From the NCBI RefSeq assembly GCF_963576615.1, contig NC_088708.1, forward strand, positions 58,701,196-58,765,195: DNA of 64,000 nt, written 5' to 3'. How positions within the stretch are numbered: position 1 is the first letter of the stretch; each line of letters begins with the position of its first letter. A program made the position numbers and the translations under genes. This DNA is from Watersipora subatra. Taxonomy: Eukaryota > Bryozoa > Gymnolaemata > Cheilostomatida > Watersiporidae. This document shows, in pieces, positions 1-10,700 of this stretch. The notes beneath the pieces are model-generated. The model made no database searches and was not told the origin of the DNA. It was given only the letters and a program-made list of their open reading frames with translations.

Positions 1-1632
1 GTCGTGCGCATTTCACGAAAAAATAATGTGCACATTTCACCAGTCTATAGCATTGTCGAATTGCCAAAGGTTTCTGTAATTTACGTAGGAGTACAGAAAT
101 CGTTTCACTTTTGCCGATTTCAAAGTAACTGACATTTTAGACAGATTTGAGTACTTTGGTATTCTAACCATACCTGCCAACTCTCACTCATTGAGCGTGA
201 GACTCACGCAATCACCCCAAAGAAAAAAGGAAAATGCGTGAGATTTTTGCCTCAATTTCCACAATTTTATATATACTATCATTGATACATCAATTGCCCT
301 AAAACCAAATCTCACGCATTGCCCCACTTTTGGGTTGGCAGGCCTAATTCTAACTGATGTCCAACGCAGTGTAAGTAAAGGAAATGACGATGATATTTTT
401 TTCTAACGATTCTTATGAGATTATTAGGATATTTAATTATAAGTTTGGATATTCTTCTTGAGACTTCTTGATACTGTTAGCTATGACGTTTTGAAATGTA
501 AAAAAAATTGTGCATTGGTTTTTTATTATTACTATATTAATAATATTAGTTATTCTAATAATATCAGTGAATCTTACTTCTAATATTGCATTTCTCCTAT
601 TGCAGGGGGAGAGATATAAACATATAATCTTTTCCTTTCATTATTGCTGTTTGTTGTATAAAATAACACCCACACCCAGTACATTACAGCTACCATTGCA
701 GTTATCCTATTGCACTGCAGTGCCATTTGACCGCTAATATTGCATTTCTCAACCATCAGTATCATTTCTTTTTTCCAATATCACTTTGGTCGTGGGCTGT
801 ATGACAGTGGAATTTCTAGTTATATAGATTTTTAGAAAATCTATTTAAAAAAGTGTTTTGTCGTGGCAAACAGCAATAATGAAAGGAAAAAGATTATATG
901 TTTATATCTCCCCTGCAATAGGAGAAATGCAATATTAGAAGTAAGATTCACTGATATTATTAGAATAACTAATATTGTTAATATAGTAATACAGTAATAA
1001 TAAAAAACCAATGCACAATTTTGTTTACATTTAAAAACGTCATAGCTAACAATATCAAGAAGTATCAAAAAAAATATCCAAACTTAGTAATAGTAATGCA
1101 GTAATAATAGAAAACCAATGCACAATTTTGTTTACATTTCAAAACGTCATAGCTAACAATATCAAGAAGTATCAAGAAGAATATCCAAACTTATAATTAA
1201 ATATCCTAATAATCTCATAAGAATCATTATAAAAAAATATCATCGTCATTTCCTTTACTTACACTGCGTTGGACATCAGTTAGAATCAGGCCTGCCAACC
1301 CAAAAGTGGGGCAATGCGTGAGATTTGGTTTTGGGGCAATTGATGTATCAATGATAGTATATATAAAATTGTGGAAGTTGAGGCAAAAATCTCACGCATT
1401 TTCCTTTTTTCTTTGGGGTGATTGCGTGAGTCTCACGCTCAATGAGTGAGAGTTGGCAGGTATGGTTAGAATACCAAAGTACTCAAATCTGTCTAAAATT
1501 TCAGTTACTTTGAAATCGGCAAAAATGAAACGATCTCTGTACTCCTACGTAAATTACAAAAACCTTTGGCAATTCGACAATGCTATAGACTGGTGAAATG
1601 TGCACATTACTTTTTCGTGAGATGCGCACGAC
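1..1632. mobile_element. Long fold-back (inverted-repeat) element
   Basis: The first bases (GTCGTGCGCATTTCACG) return as their reverse complement at 1616-1632, and the two arms match for several hundred bases (about 1-656 against 857-1632) around a spacer of about 200 bp. The right arm is longer because a segment of about 110 bp is repeated in tandem (about 962-1190). No coding potential is seen: short reading frames in the arms are mirror images of each other. It is best read as a non-autonomous DNA transposon of the fold-back/MITE type. The left edge coincides with the window start, so a target-site duplication cannot be tested. Confidence 0.8.
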
Positions 1633-2520
1633 TTAATCATTCTATTCTCTGTCGCTCAGCGTTTCAATTTCCGGTCTTAACTTTGATAAAAGTGAGGCTT
1701 AGCAAGTTTTAATAACGATTTTCGTCCAAATAACTCTATTTATTTCTGTATAATCCGATCAGATGGGTAAGTTTTAAGATAATTTCGACGGTTTACAAAG
1801 ACTTGGTAACATATTTAAATAGGCTTATATGTGTTTTGTATCGTTATTATACTTTCACGACTCTACAAAACGATGGTTAAATTTCTTGATGAACTTTTGA
1901 GACAAGGGCTCGTCTCAATGCTGATGAATAATTTTCGGGAGTTGTGTGCACATGTGCATTTATCATAAATCTTCCAACCAATCGCTTCTCTCGCGTTTGG
2001 TCGTGGGAATATCATAGTAATTAGTGGTGAGTAATAAAGTTTTTACTGTTGAAACTCAAATGACACAGCAGTTGCAGCAGTCCTCACCATTCTCTAGAAC
2101 TTGCTCGTCAACTTTGAACGGTTGAATCCCATTGTATTGGTAATGCCAGCATTGGCCTGCGCTTGCTGAAGACATAGTGTTGGCTGGAGAGTTTATAGCG
2201 CTGGTCAGACCACATCCTTTGAACGACTAAATGATTAACGTCTTCGGATTCGTGCCTGCTCAACATGTCTGCCAAAGATTATATGTACGTTCTCATAGTG
2301 CTCTGAAGAAGTTTAACTTACAACTACTCAGTCGAATGCCAAGGCCTCCATGTAGTAGGCTCAACCTCCAGGCACCTTGATCCAGGTGTGTTTGATGCTT
2401 GATCAATGCATTTAATATTGGCCCACAGAACTCAGTCTATCGAAATCGCACTAGTCTTTTAGTACAACACGCCTAGTTAGATACCTTTGATTACTAACTA
2501 GCGTGGTGAATCTCAGTGTC
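1633..2520. other. Non-coding stretch, nothing recognised
   Basis: No open frame of useful length, RNA gene or clear repeat is seen between the fold-back element and the terminal-repeat fragment that follows. Confidence 0.5.
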
Positions 2521-2629
2521 ACTCAAATATAGGTGGCCTTCAAATAAAAGGTAGTGCTCTATTTTCCAACCAGTTTTCTATAACGGCGTTCAAATAAAGG
2601 TGGCGCTCAAGTACAGGTTTTACGGTAAC
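2521..2629. repeat. Solo terminal repeat of the element seen at 43156-45500
   Basis: The segment contains repeated 'ttcaaataaaggtggc' type words and ends GGTTTTACGGTAAC. That is the same terminal motif and internal short-repeat style as the right end of the 43-45 kb element (ends TTTTTACGGTAAC at 45500). No partner end is recognised nearby, so it is probably a solo end or a truncated copy. Confidence 0.55.
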
Positions 2630-3454
2630 AACACCAATACTGCTGAAGTTCAAAGTTTGCTTGATATGATAGCTACCTAATATACATTTTTTAAATAAAT
2701 ATTTTGTATAATTAGAGCCGTGTCCGTCTGTCTGTAGCCATGGTGAGACGTCGGAAAAAAATTGCAGTGCACAAGATTCAAACTTGGGCATTTGACTTAG
2801 CAGCCATGTACGCTACCATGGGCACCACTCAACTACCTTGCTGTATTTTGGAATAGTTGTATGTATAGTTATTACATCTAACGACCTAACGAATGGTAAA
2901 TCCATGGTTTGTTTTTCTATGCATTCAGTATGAGCAGATTCACTATACTATAAATCATAATAATAATTGGCAGATTTATAATAGGTGCGGTGAATCTGGA
3001 GGGTAAAGAATGGTATTTCTACAATATGAGCCTCTCAGTTGGTTTACTCAGGCTAGAAACAAATAGCCGCAGTTCCATGTGTAGAAATCTAGCTCAGATT
3101 GGGTCGCTGGCCTAAAGCCCAGCTTGTAACAAATCAGATAATTGAGGGTTAGAAAGAATATGCAGTATATTTAGGGAACACAACAAAGGTTGGCAGGAGG
3201 CATATCAACTATGTACTCTACTATGAATAAAGTATGCAGCAAAAAGTCTAAACAATGAACTTATATGAACTGGTAGAAAGGATCACAGAATAAAAATATC
3301 AAATGATGTTTGCTCACCAGAATCCACAGAATTCAACAAATTAACTTGGAAGGTCTTCCTTAAGTTGAGAGCAGATTAAAAATACTTCTATTCTCAAACC
3401 ATCAACATAGGATTTATTGAGAATAAGTCTCACAAAGGCGAGTCTTCGGTGGTA
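2630..3454. other. Non-coding stretch, nothing recognised
   Basis: AT-rich sequence without a convincing gene, hairpin or repeat by eye. Confidence 0.4.
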
Positions 3455-3720
3455 ACAAGAAATGCTGTATGTATTCACTGTGCTGCCTTGAAGATGCAGT
3501 TTAATCAAAGTTCAGTTGATAGAATCGAATGGAAGAGTCCTGATAACTACCTACTACTAGTCTATCCTCTGTCACACGCATCCCCAAGGGGTACATATTA
3601 CTTACAGAACTGTCCATCAGCTCAGCGACCTTCTGACCTAAAATTAAGATAGCTAGGTAAATAAGTAGCTATCCTATAAGAAAGCTATAAGGAATTGCAA
3701 CAGCTGGATTATAGGTCTAA
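3455..3720. repeat. Interspersed repeat shared with 44004-44290
   Basis: About 265 bp is closely similar to 44004-44290, including shared words such as GTGCTGCCTTGAAGATGC, GTTGATAGAATCGAATGG and GAAATTGCAACAGCTGGATT. The second copy lies inside the TIR element at 43156-45500, and a terminal repeat of that family lies at 2521-2629. This is therefore probably a fragment of the same transposon family. The short open frame across it is not thought to be a gene. Confidence 0.7.
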
Positions 3721-3758
3721 TATCTGTTCAAGTCTATATGTATGCGAAAATGAACTTT

Positions 3759-4630
3759 TTAAAGGTTGATTTGCAAAAAATTTAACATTACAGTTATTTG
3801 GTATCTAAAGATTCACCATGTCTTACTCTGCTGTGTTGTAGGTGTCAAACATATGGAAATGTGATTACAAGCTCTTAAAAGCACAAAAACAAACAGTTAA
3901 TCGCCGCCAGTTAGTAATTTGGTTATTGTTTTGTCATGTGATGTTCTCACGTAAATTAAAAGGCCAATAAAGGGCTCAGTATAAAACTTCTCGTAGCACT
4001 AGTTAATGACAAACACTTCGGATTTTACCGAAGAGCCCCTACCAAATATAGATGCTCGCTAGTTTACAGTTTCGTTTCGGCTTGGTCTAATTGTCTAGTC
4101 GTAATCTGATCATATGACCCGTAATTCCTGCCAACCAGTGCGAATAATTCCTGTAGCATTTTTCGACTATCACAGGTGACCAACAGGCTTGTCATGTTTA
4201 TCAGAAGATGATATGCACTCCTTTCAGCTACGGTTAAAAAATTAAACGAGTTTTCACAGTAGGTTTTAAGATATCAGCACTAAAAGTGATAGCATTACAA
4301 TGATGATGAAATAGACGCATAAGGACACTAGACATGGTTTTATTGAATGCGTGAAGTATATTTGTGAAAATATTTTGACGAATAAGGTTGCATGAAAGTG
4401 TAAACAGAAGCCATCATGTTCAATTATGCTCCATTTGAGCCGTTTTGGAAAGAGATTCTAATCTATGGCGGTCTCGTGATGGCAGCGATTAACAGTTCGT
4501 TTTTGAGCTTTTAAGAGCTTGTAATCACAATTCCACATATTTTGCACCTACAACACAGCAGAGTAAGACATAGTGAATCTGTTGATACCAAATAGCTGTA
4601 ATGTGAACTTTGTTGCAAGTCAACCTTTAA
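3759..4630. mobile_element. Fold-back MITE, family B, copy 1
   Basis: The ends read TTAAAGGTTGATTTGC and the complementary GCAAGTCAACCTTTAA. The arms share long complementary blocks (for example ATTACAAGCTCTTAAAAGC near 3865 against GAGCTTTTAAGAGCTTGTAAT near 4508). A second copy with the same termini lies at 54969-55846, with its interior inverted relative to this one. No protein is encoded. Two copies of similar length (872 and 878 bp) with matching ends define a non-autonomous family. The superfamily is not known; the flanks suggest at most a 2-bp TA duplication. Confidence 0.8.
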
Positions 4631-4840
4631 GCTTTCACTGTACATGTACAACAGTAGCCTTTGACAATTGAGTTGTCACAGCCCTGCTACATGATAAATT
4701 ATGTAAATAAGTCTATATATAAAACATAAAAGAGAATAAATAATGTATGTAGGAAGACAAAGAGCTTTTTGCAAAATGATAGAACGTCATGATCAGAATT
4801 AGGTATACATGTATAGAAAAATGGAAAGACAGCCATTTAA

Positions 4841-4846
4841 TCTAAT
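4841..4846. repeat. Target-site duplication, left (TCTAAT)
   Basis: Identical to 15305-15310 directly outside the opposite TIR. Six bases is the Polinton value. Confidence 0.85.
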
Positions 4847-5331
4847 AGTAGTATGTAGAGAGTAGATCTACACAAAAAAGTGATGGATCCAGCGGGGGGA
4901 TAGAAAAAGGGGGTTGCGAATTAAATTGGCTAGGGGTGTAGATTGAATTGCGTGGAGTTGAATGAGATGTTGGGGTTTGGGGGGAAATTGTGGTGTAGAG
5001 TAGGGGGTTGAATTCAAGGGGGTATGGATCCGCTCCTGGCGTAATCGGCGGATTATCTGTGGATGAGTCATCCGATTAGTGGGGGATGAGTCATCCGATT
5101 AAACGTGGATTATCGCGGGATTAGTCGGGGGAATCGTTGTGGATTAGTCGGCCGAATCGTCGCAGATTATCGGTGGATTAGTGGGGGTGAATATCTGGGA
5201 CATCGAGGGCTAGTTGGTTTTCCGGAGTGGATCTCACGGATTATCGAGGAGAGCGAGAGATTACCGGATGAGTGAGGGGGTTAATATCTGGGACACCGAG
5301 GGGTTGATTTTCCGGAGAATGTTATATATTT
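4847..5331. repeat. Polinton-like element, left TIR
   Basis: About 485 bp matching the reverse complement of 14820-15304 with ten single-base differences. The inner half is built of short variants of 'GGATTAtcg/GGATTAgtcgg'. A 67-codon open frame occurs in both TIRs only because they are copies; it is proline-rich low-complexity sequence and is not called as a gene. Confidence 0.9.
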
Positions 5332-5395
5332 GGTTGAATGAGAGATAAGTTTTTATTATAAAATATAAACTATAAATGTTACAAAAAATTCAAAA

Positions 5396-6109
5396 TCATT
5401 CTGTCATTCGTTTTAAAAAGGAAAGTTTTGGAATACATCTTTCATCAATTTCTGTGTCACATCGAAGAACTATAATAAGAGTTGATTTTCCCAAAGAATT
5501 GAGAAACTGAACAGGAAGTAACAAATCTAATCCTTCATTATTTCCAATATTATCATATATGAAGGTATCTTTAGGTGTAGTAGAATTTGAAATAGGCTGA
5601 AGATTACAGATAAAGTCAATATCTTGAAAATTCGATCCTGGAGGACATTGCAACATTGAAAGAGTAGAGTTATATCCACATAATTCTCCTCTTTAGAATA
5701 ATTTGAAATCAATTAGAATATCGATTGTGGAATTTTGAACTGAATATTCACATTCAGAATATGTTAGAACTTGCTCCGATGAAGCTGACATTATAGGATT
5801 AAGGTATAGGTTTTCTCCATCTGTTTCATCTTCATTTAGTAGTTCTGTACACACAAATCTGTGATTGCCTGGTAATGGATAACCACAATGAAAGTAGTCC
5901 GATGGAAATATTCTTCCGCATGTTTCATTATTCTTGTGATATAAAGTAGTTTCTTCGAATGGAAGTAGTAATGAAACTTCAAATTCATTGAGTGTTCTGC
6001 TTAAGCAGTTATTCGCATCGGTAACATATTGAATTCTTTGATTTCCATTTATTATTCCCGTAAACCGTAAAATGAGAAATATTATAATGTGCAAATTCAT
6101 TATAGTCAT
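5396..6109 (-). pseudogene. Secreted cysteine-rich glycoprotein of the Polinton-like element, one in-frame stop
   Basis: The likely start is the second methionine (MNLHIIIFLILRF), which begins a hydrophobic signal peptide of about 20 residues. The mature part has many cysteines and several N-glycosylation sequons (NET, NST) and no obvious second membrane segment, so a secreted or lumenal product is inferred. An in-frame TAA at 5693-5695 interrupts the frame, which stays open on both sides in the same phase with cysteines continuing beyond it. A nonsense mutation is therefore more likely than two genes. It is the outermost minus-strand gene, next to the left TIR. I recognise no family. A secreted protein in an element with no capsid or envelope genes is unexpected; a role towards host cells would be speculation. 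Confidence 0.55.
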
Positions 6110-6318
6110 AGTGTATTTTTAAAATACTACTCTCTTGACTGAAGTAGGCAAAGAAAATGAATAAAAAGTATGTCAATATAATATATATAGTTCATTCTTC
6201 AAAATTATCTTGAAATACTATACAAAAAAGTTATTCAATTCTGTTTGATGACTCAATCCTTCTTGGATATGAAGTGATTAAATATAAAGAATTATGCAAA
6301 GTCTAACTGTGATGTTTA

Positions 6319-6852
6319 TCAATTCTTCCCATTGATATGTAGGAGTTCACTGAAGTAATGATTTGTAGCTTGTTGATCATTGGTTTCTCCTCTCAAATAT
6401 GGATAAAGTCTTGTTTCGGTTAATATTATGTTTGAAGGTGTGTTCCAATCAAGTGAGGATAATAATGATAGTTGGACTTTGTCACTCCTTGGTCCGATTT
6501 GAGCAGATTCCAAACACGTTCCAATATCGAGTTCGGCAAAAGTCTCATGAAGTTCTTGTCGAGTCAATCCTTCATTTCCATATCGTACTTGCATTATTCT
6601 AATACAATATTGACATCCTCGAGCTCCCTCGAAGCATCCACACTGACTTTCTAAATATGTTACGAAGCGTTTATAGATATAGAATCCGATAACATAGTAA
6701 AAAGTTTCTTCAGTAACTCTTCTGATGAATTTTTTTGTGTTTTTCTTTACAACCACTCTTGATAATTGTCCATCCTTAAGATGAGCTGGAATAAACTCCT
6801 CTAGAAATATAACCGACATTGTTTCTGTTTTCTTCGTTTTTGGTTCCTTCAC
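6319..6852 (-). CDS. Small cysteine-motif protein, paralogue 1
   Basis: 177 codons from the first ATG, or 166 from the methionine at 6819 (MSVIFLEEF), which aligns better with the start of the neighbouring paralogue. The centre carries CGCFEGARGCQYC, that is C-x-C-x6-C-x2-C, a likely metal-binding knuckle, preceded by an aromatic-rich helix (ETFYYVIGFYIYKRF). The downstream gene at 6929-7516 has the same layout (CVCSALECREC; EECLYYILG), so the two arose by duplication. The frame is intact. It lies between the secreted protein gene and its paralogue, all on the minus strand as in one transcription direction. The function is unknown to me; the motif could serve DNA, RNA or protein binding. The N-terminus is lysine/threonine-rich if the upstream ATG is used. 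Confidence 0.6.
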   Translation of the reverse strand: MKEPKTKKTETMSVIFLEEFIPAHLKDGQLSRVVVKKNTKKFIRRVTEETFYYVIGFYIYKRFVTYLESQCGCFEGARGCQYCIRIMQVRYGNEGLTRQELHETFAELDIGTCLESAQIGPRSDKVQLSLLSSLDWNTPSNIILTETRLYPYLRGETNDQQATNHYFSELLHINGKN

Positions 6853-6928
6853 CGTCAGAGCTAAATTGAAGAATGGTGGAGAATTCTAAAGGAGTAGACT
6901 TAATAACATTCCGAATCTTTTTTTATTT

Positions 6929-7516
6929 TCATCCAACAGATTTTTCATCTATAATTACATCATCAATTTCATGCTCGATTTCCTCTTCCAGTCTTTCTCC
7001 GATTAATGGAAATTGTGCTATATGAACGAGTCTTCTGAAGAGCAGTTGTTTCGTTTCATCACGTTGTGTAGGATGAGTCATGTAGTGCCGAATTCTATTC
7101 CAAAGCACGGTTTCAAAAATCTTTTCTTCCATCGTTTTAAAATCGATCGCGATAAATCTGTTAATCCATTCTAAATCAACCTCTTTTCCAATTTTACCTT
7201 CTCAAATGGTAGCTTCAAGATCAACCCATTCAAAGATCATCTTCAAATCTGAGGGTGTTATCGATATTTCTTTTACAGATATTGTTGATTCCAAACATTC
7301 CCTGCATTCCAACGCACTGCAGACACAGTTGGACTTTAATCTTTTCAATGACACAACTTTTCTAAAAGCAGCTGTTCCTAGAATGTAGTATAAACATTCC
7401 TCGGTAAGATGTGTACGAATTTGTTCATTTTCGTCAAGTTGAACCAAGATGTTATCCGGGATTATTTCTGCAACCTCGAATGGAACAAAATCTTTAATCA
7501 GAATGTTTTGAGCCAT
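6929..7516 (-). pseudogene. Small cysteine-motif protein, paralogue 2, one in-frame TGA
   Basis: The 5' part (7516-7205) holds an aromatic helix followed by CVCSALECREC, matching the layout of the gene at 6319-6852. A TGA at 7202-7204 stops it, but the same phase stays open to 6929 and reads as an acidic, charged tail (EEEIEHEIDDVIIDE). The original length would be about 195 residues, close to its paralogue. CGA to TGA at a CpG would explain the stop. A TATAAAT on the minus strand at 7571-7577 is a possible promoter about 55 bp upstream of the ATG. The function is unknown. A real stop giving a 104-residue protein remains possible. Confidence 0.55.
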
Positions 7517-7715
7517 GTTACTATGAGAAAGTCTACATTCGAAATGATTTTACATTGGATAGTATATTGAATTTATATGAGCTTAGTTATATATTATTGA
7601 TATTGTATATACGAAAAGAAGAGCCAATGAAGAAAATAAAATTTTATAGTAATAATACATCGAGGAGCAAAACTCTACTATCATACATACTTAGCAACAA
7701 AATCACTTCTAAAAA

Positions 7716-10700
7716 TTATGCTAAAATATATTCTGTGCTCACTCCATCGTTACATACTCTTCTTTTTTAATAAAAATATGTTAATCCGGTTCTAAGTTGA
7801 GTGTATGAGAACACTCTATTGTCTTTTTTTACAAAGCCTTTGTTTATCCCTTCCTTAGGAAATCTTGATTGTAATACTTTTAAAAAAGTGTCTTTTGTAA
7901 AACTATTCGTAGTTTTACTTAATCCTTTACTGCTATGCTTTGTAGAATGAGTTTCATCATTCCAGCAAAAGTAAGTCTTAGAATTTAAGGCTACTATTCC
8001 ATGACCTGAAAATTCTACTTTGAATAAACCGGGAGTCCTTATATCATATTGATATACTTCTTTGCAACAATTTTGTAATTCCCACGACTTTGTAGGATCA
8101 GATTTACAGAGTTGGAAATCATCCGCGTGTCGATCGCAATACATCCTAGGAAACCATTTTCCATATTCTTTGTAGTATATATCAGTGATCTCTTTTCTAA
8201 CGATATTATCCATAGGTGCTGAAAGAGCCATGTAGGCACTATCTGTATCCATCGCCACATACTGGAAGTCTTTTCTGTCGAAGTATCTAAAATAAAAAGA
8301 TTTCAATCCTTAATTCTTGTTATCTTAGTATTATAATACTCCCATTTCAAAAATTATCATTCAAATGTTTACCATTATACATATTTTTTCTAAAAGATAC
8401 AAATGAGATTACTTACCTATCCATGAAGTCATAGTAGAACTCCAACATCCGAAGTTTAGCCATTTGTAATATGGAGAATCCGATATGTACAGGTATATCC
8501 ATCTTCATCTGAATAAATATATATACAGTCTTATTAGATTCCTTTACATATATTAGTTCAAGTAAATTTTTCATTATGATTCAATTATATCAATAAGATA
8601 ATAAATATATACTACTAACCGAAGACTTGTGTTGAGTCAACTCATAGAAGCTATCATCGATTTCCTCCAAAGATTCAAAACTGTGTGATCGTATTCTCAA
8701 GGATGCTTCATAATCTCCTTGAATATACCTGACATTTCGATGTTTTAATTTCTCAGTGATTGTTTTCCCGTACGATGAATTTCCAATGAGTTTATTGGTT
8801 GTGGCTATCAACTCTTGGTCAGGATCTTTGTCACCAGCTCTTCTAGCATTTGAGACAGATTCTCCAAATGACTGGAAAACTCTTCTAGGGGTGTATTCTA
8901 TGAGTTGATATATTTTGGTTATAATCAACCCATGATTAAGATACCATTTTGCTAAAGTGGTGAGTAGTAAAATTTTTTGTCCAAACATACTCCCCACCAA
9001 AGTTCGTTGTTCTTGAGGTAGCATTCCTTCCTTTTCAGCAAATTCTTTCATACTTTCACTAAGATGATTTCTATTCAAAGATGTATTCTTGAAAATGGGA
9101 CTCATTTCTGAAAACTTTTCGTATAAGTTTTCAGGAACAGATATATCGCATTCAATGAATCCATATATCCCCCTTTTATAATCTGCTGAATAATCTCATC
9201 CTCGGTGGCAAAGGAATTGGAAGGATAAAACTCTTCGTTGAAGATACTAATAAAGTTCTTAATCTCGGTGTTATCCTCAATCATCTTGTCCCATTCACAC
9301 TCCCAGATTCTTACTAAACGATATCCAAGTTCTTTAACATATTCTTCCTTCTTTATCTTTTCCTCCAGAACTTCACTCATGGGTCGATTCTTATATGGAT
9401 GTATACTTATTCCTTTGGTCTTGTTACAGTTATGTCCATGCCAGAAACATCCATGAAATTGAAACACTGTATTCGATTCTTCACAATATCCATCAACAGG
9501 AAGATTATGTTGTCCAATTCTAAATTCTTTATCATTGTTTTCATGTAAGATTTGAATATTGTCCTTCCAAGTCAAAAATTGTAACCATCCATGAGCAGCC
9601 TTGCTATTTTTTCGAGGATGAGTGTATGCAAATCCATTTTCGAATCGCCTTATTCTAGGGTTTCCAGTAGGCATTTCTTGCATCATACTCCACAAATATA
9701 ATGCATTTGCATCAACTCCTAGAATAAGTTCACAAAGTTTGGATTTCTTTCCAAACTTTCATTCTCGAATCAGTGTTTTCTTCGACTCATGAAGTTTGTG
9801 AAAAACAATGCTAGGTCCACCTACGATATTGTCCTTGATGGTAAAGTAAATATCTTTATCATTTTCCTTGATCAGACAGACAGCTTGACAAGTTTTGAAA
9901 TGATGTGATGAGATTGTCTGATGATGAGAACTCATAGGATGAGGAGGCGAATCTGAAAGTTTCAACATCCATTTTACTGCCAATCCAGGAAGTGAAATGG
10001 CGTCTTTCAACATATCGATTCCCATGGTTCTGTAAACTTCTTTTTGTTTTTCTACAGCTTCAACAAATGGTACTACATCGAGATTGTTGTACCATACTAG
10101 AAAATCTTTTAACGTTTTCATCTTCTCTTGTTTTCAAATGTTTAAACAGATTTCATAATCAGCATCCGAAATATGTTCATCTCTCAAAGAACTGTAAAAG
10201 CATTCTTTAGGTGGTAGAAACGGTTGTTTCAACTTCTCAAGATCATCCATATATTCATAAGGATAGAATCCTTTTTGTTGAGAGCATTTGAAAGCTTTGA
10301 GATACTTTGCATAGGAAAATCCTGGAGCAATGAAGTTGGAAATATCCAAGAATTTGAATCTTCTTGATTGAATACAGCTCATCTTGTTTGTTCTTTTCAC
10401 TACAAAATCAAAATCTTCGTCTTCTGTGTCTTGAAGACATCGAAGTAGAGGTCCTTTCATCACATTCAGGTCGTAGTTTTGTGAATTAAATCCTAGAATC
10501 GGAATACATGAGATGAATTTGTCGAAACGTTCAAATAAATGACGAAATCCCTCTCTTGAATGGTATACTCGAGGATTGGAAAATTTGCAGGATTTAAATC
10601 TTTCTTCAACTTTTCCTTGCTTTTCAGCTTTTGCCTTCATCAACTGTCTAATGTAGTAAAGTTTTTCTTCAAGGATATCCTGGGCTTCATCAGCAATTTG

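Noticed and set aside
4868-5071. Matching 67-codon open frames at 4868-5071 (minus) and 15080-15283 (plus)
   Set aside because: They are the two copies of the TIR read outward; low-complexity, with no start context or domain.
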